A stretch of DNA of 6,499 nucleotides from Exiguobacterium profundum (GTDB lineage: Bacteria; Pseudomonadota; Alphaproteobacteria; Rhodobacterales; Rhodobacteraceae). The translations under genes and the position numbers were made by a program. How positions within the stretch are numbered: the first letter of the stretch is position 1; each line of letters begins with the position of its first letter. The stretch lies in contig CP059262.1 in the NCBI GenBank assembly GCA_013693875.1, positions 1,901,412-1,907,910 of the forward strand, given 5' to 3'. The notes below the pieces were generated by a model. That model worked only from the letters and a program-made list of their open reading frames with translations. It was not told the origin of the DNA and searched no databases. Below, one piece after another: positions 5,763 through 6,499 of the stretch.

Positions 5763-6139
5763 ATGGACTCTCTCAAATCCTTTGCCCCCTTGCCGCGCGC
5801 GTGCTGATCGGGGTGCTTTTCCTTCTGTCCGGCCTGGGCAAGCTTGGCGATGTCGCAGGCTTTTCGGGCTATCTCGCCTCGGGCGGCCTTCCCGCCTTCC
5901 TGGCCTGGCCCGCGATCCTGTTCGAGATCGTGGTGGGCGCCGCGCTGATCATCGGCTTCCAGACCCGCCTGGCGGCGCTGGCTGCGGCGGCCTTCTGCGT
6001 GGTGGCCGCGCTTATGTACCATTCCAACTTCGGCGACCCGATGCAGATCGCCATGTTCTTCAAGAACATCGCCATCACCGGCGGTCTGCTGCTGCTGGCC
6101 TCGACCGGCGCTGGCAAACTCGCCGTGGACAAGGCGTAA
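5763..6139 (+). pseudogene. DoxX-family membrane protein, frame broken by one missing base near the start
   Basis: DoxX-family proteins are small four-helix inner-membrane proteins, some linked to quinone or thiol redox chemistry; their exact role is often unknown. From ATG 5763 (AGGA 9 nt upstream) the frame reads MDSLKSFAPL and then stops at 5805-5807. Adding one base at about 5791-5793 (expected TTG GCC GCG) gives a normal 125-aa protein: APLAARVLIGVLFLLSGLGK, GFSGYLASGGLPAFLAWPAI, the GFQTR loop, and a last helix after FFKNIAITGG. Predicted membrane segments are about 10-28, 47-67, 69-87 and 98-115. An uninterrupted frame exists from ATG 5678 (153 aa), but its first 36 or so residues are polar and unlike the family, so I prefer a frameshift. 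A C5 run (5785-5789) just upstream would allow -1 slippage to the same protein. Sequencing error is the simplest cause. Confidence 0.75.
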
Positions 6140-6173
6140 GCCTCAGGGCGCCAGCCGGACCTATGGGCTTTGG

Positions 6174-6199
6174 GCGGGCCGGTGTTCCGGCCCGCTTTT
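6174..6199 (+). terminator. Rho-independent terminator after the DoxX-family gene
   Basis: GCGGGCCGG (6174-6182) pairs perfectly with CCGGCCCGC (6187-6195) around a TGTT loop, followed by TTTT (6196-6199). It lies 35 nt after the stop codon at 6139. It separates the DoxX-family gene from trmFO, which begins 32 nt further on and must use a promoter in this short gap or read-through. Confidence 0.88.
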
Positions 6200-6230
6200 C
6201 ATTTGACCCGAATGCGCCTAAATGCCGCCC

Positions 6231-6499
6231 ATGACCGAGACACTCCACATCATCGGCGGCGGCATGGCCGGGTCCGAAGCCGCCTGGCAGGCGGCACAGC
6301 GCGGCGTGCGCGTGGTGATCCACGAGATGCGGCCAAGGGTCGGCACCTTTGCCCACCGCACCGGCATGCTGGCCGAGATGGTCTGCTCCAACTCCTTCCG
6401 CTCGGACGACCACGAACGCAACGCCGTGGGCCTGTTGCACTGGGAGATGCGGGCGGCGGGTGGGCTGATCATGGAAATGGCCGAGACGCACCGCCTGCC
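6231..6499 (+). CDS. trmFO: tRNA (uracil-54-C5)-methyltransferase, folate/FAD-dependent, N-terminal part
   Basis: TrmFO makes ribothymidine at position 54 of the tRNA T-loop, using methylenetetrahydrofolate and FAD. Only the first 89 codons are present; the gene is cut by the window end. The protein begins [20 protein letters not shown], with the FAD-binding GxGxxG at residues 9-14 and the family's SEAAWQ. It continues [15 protein letters not shown] and [13 protein letters not shown]. Cys52 in CSNSF matches the conserved Cys53 of the B. subtilis enzyme. [18 protein letters not shown] follows. The ATG at 6231 is chosen because the family starts a few residues before the glycine motif. ATG 6222, in frame, would add MPP. 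Neither has a clear ribosome binding site, and the leader is short after the terminator. The assignment is by direct family recognition. Confidence 0.95.
   Translation, partial: MTETLHIIGGGMAGSEAAWQAAQRGVRVVIHEMRPRVGTFAHRTGMLAEMVCSNSFRSDDHERNAVGLLHWEMRAAGGLIMEMAETHRL

Overview
The window is GC-rich, with a strong G/C preference at third codon positions. Its proteins (a 902-aa GyrA, Usg, an IscU-like scaffold next to hisI, TrmFO) fit an alphaproteobacterium of the Rhodobacter/Paracoccus group (Rhodobacteraceae). This placement rests on recognising the protein families by eye, not on a search. No transposase, phage gene, CRISPR array, rRNA or tRNA was seen.

Layout. (1) Bases 1-866 hold the 3' part of a cytochrome b561-type membrane haem protein. 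It is coupled through a TTGA stop/start overlap to a membrane-anchored LuxR-type regulator. (2) Bases 867-1299 form a small separate unit: two abutting 25-nt perfect hairpins, then two tandem GTTC-N7-GTTC sites matching the alphaproteobacterial LexA (SOS) box, then a perfect AGGAGG and a 40-aa one-helix membrane protein, closed by an intrinsic terminator. This is the most interesting part of the window. It looks like a DNA-damage-inducible microprotein, comparable in size, location and control with Caulobacter SidA, though no sequence homology is claimed. (3) Bases 1315-2453 hold an IscU-like Fe-S scaffold (minus strand), divergent from hisI (plus strand), which converges on usg (minus strand). 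The hisI and usg stop codons share one CTAG. The hisI reading frame is broken by one missing base. (4) Bases 2647-5644 hold gyrA and an overlapping 98-aa gene of unknown function. (5) Bases 5763-6199 hold a DoxX-family membrane protein, also broken by one missing base near its start, followed by a strong intrinsic terminator. (6) From 6231 to the end is the start of trmFO, cut by the window edge.

The genes do not form one pathway. They are housekeeping functions (histidine synthesis, Fe-S assembly, DNA supercoiling, tRNA methylation) with small lineage-specific genes between them. Both frameshifts are single missing bases in otherwise intact, well-conserved proteins, so sequencing or assembly error is the first explanation to exclude. 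The largest gaps between genes are 867-1051, 1175-1314, 2454-2646 and 5645-5762. All are under 300 bases, and their contents are described in the feature entries.
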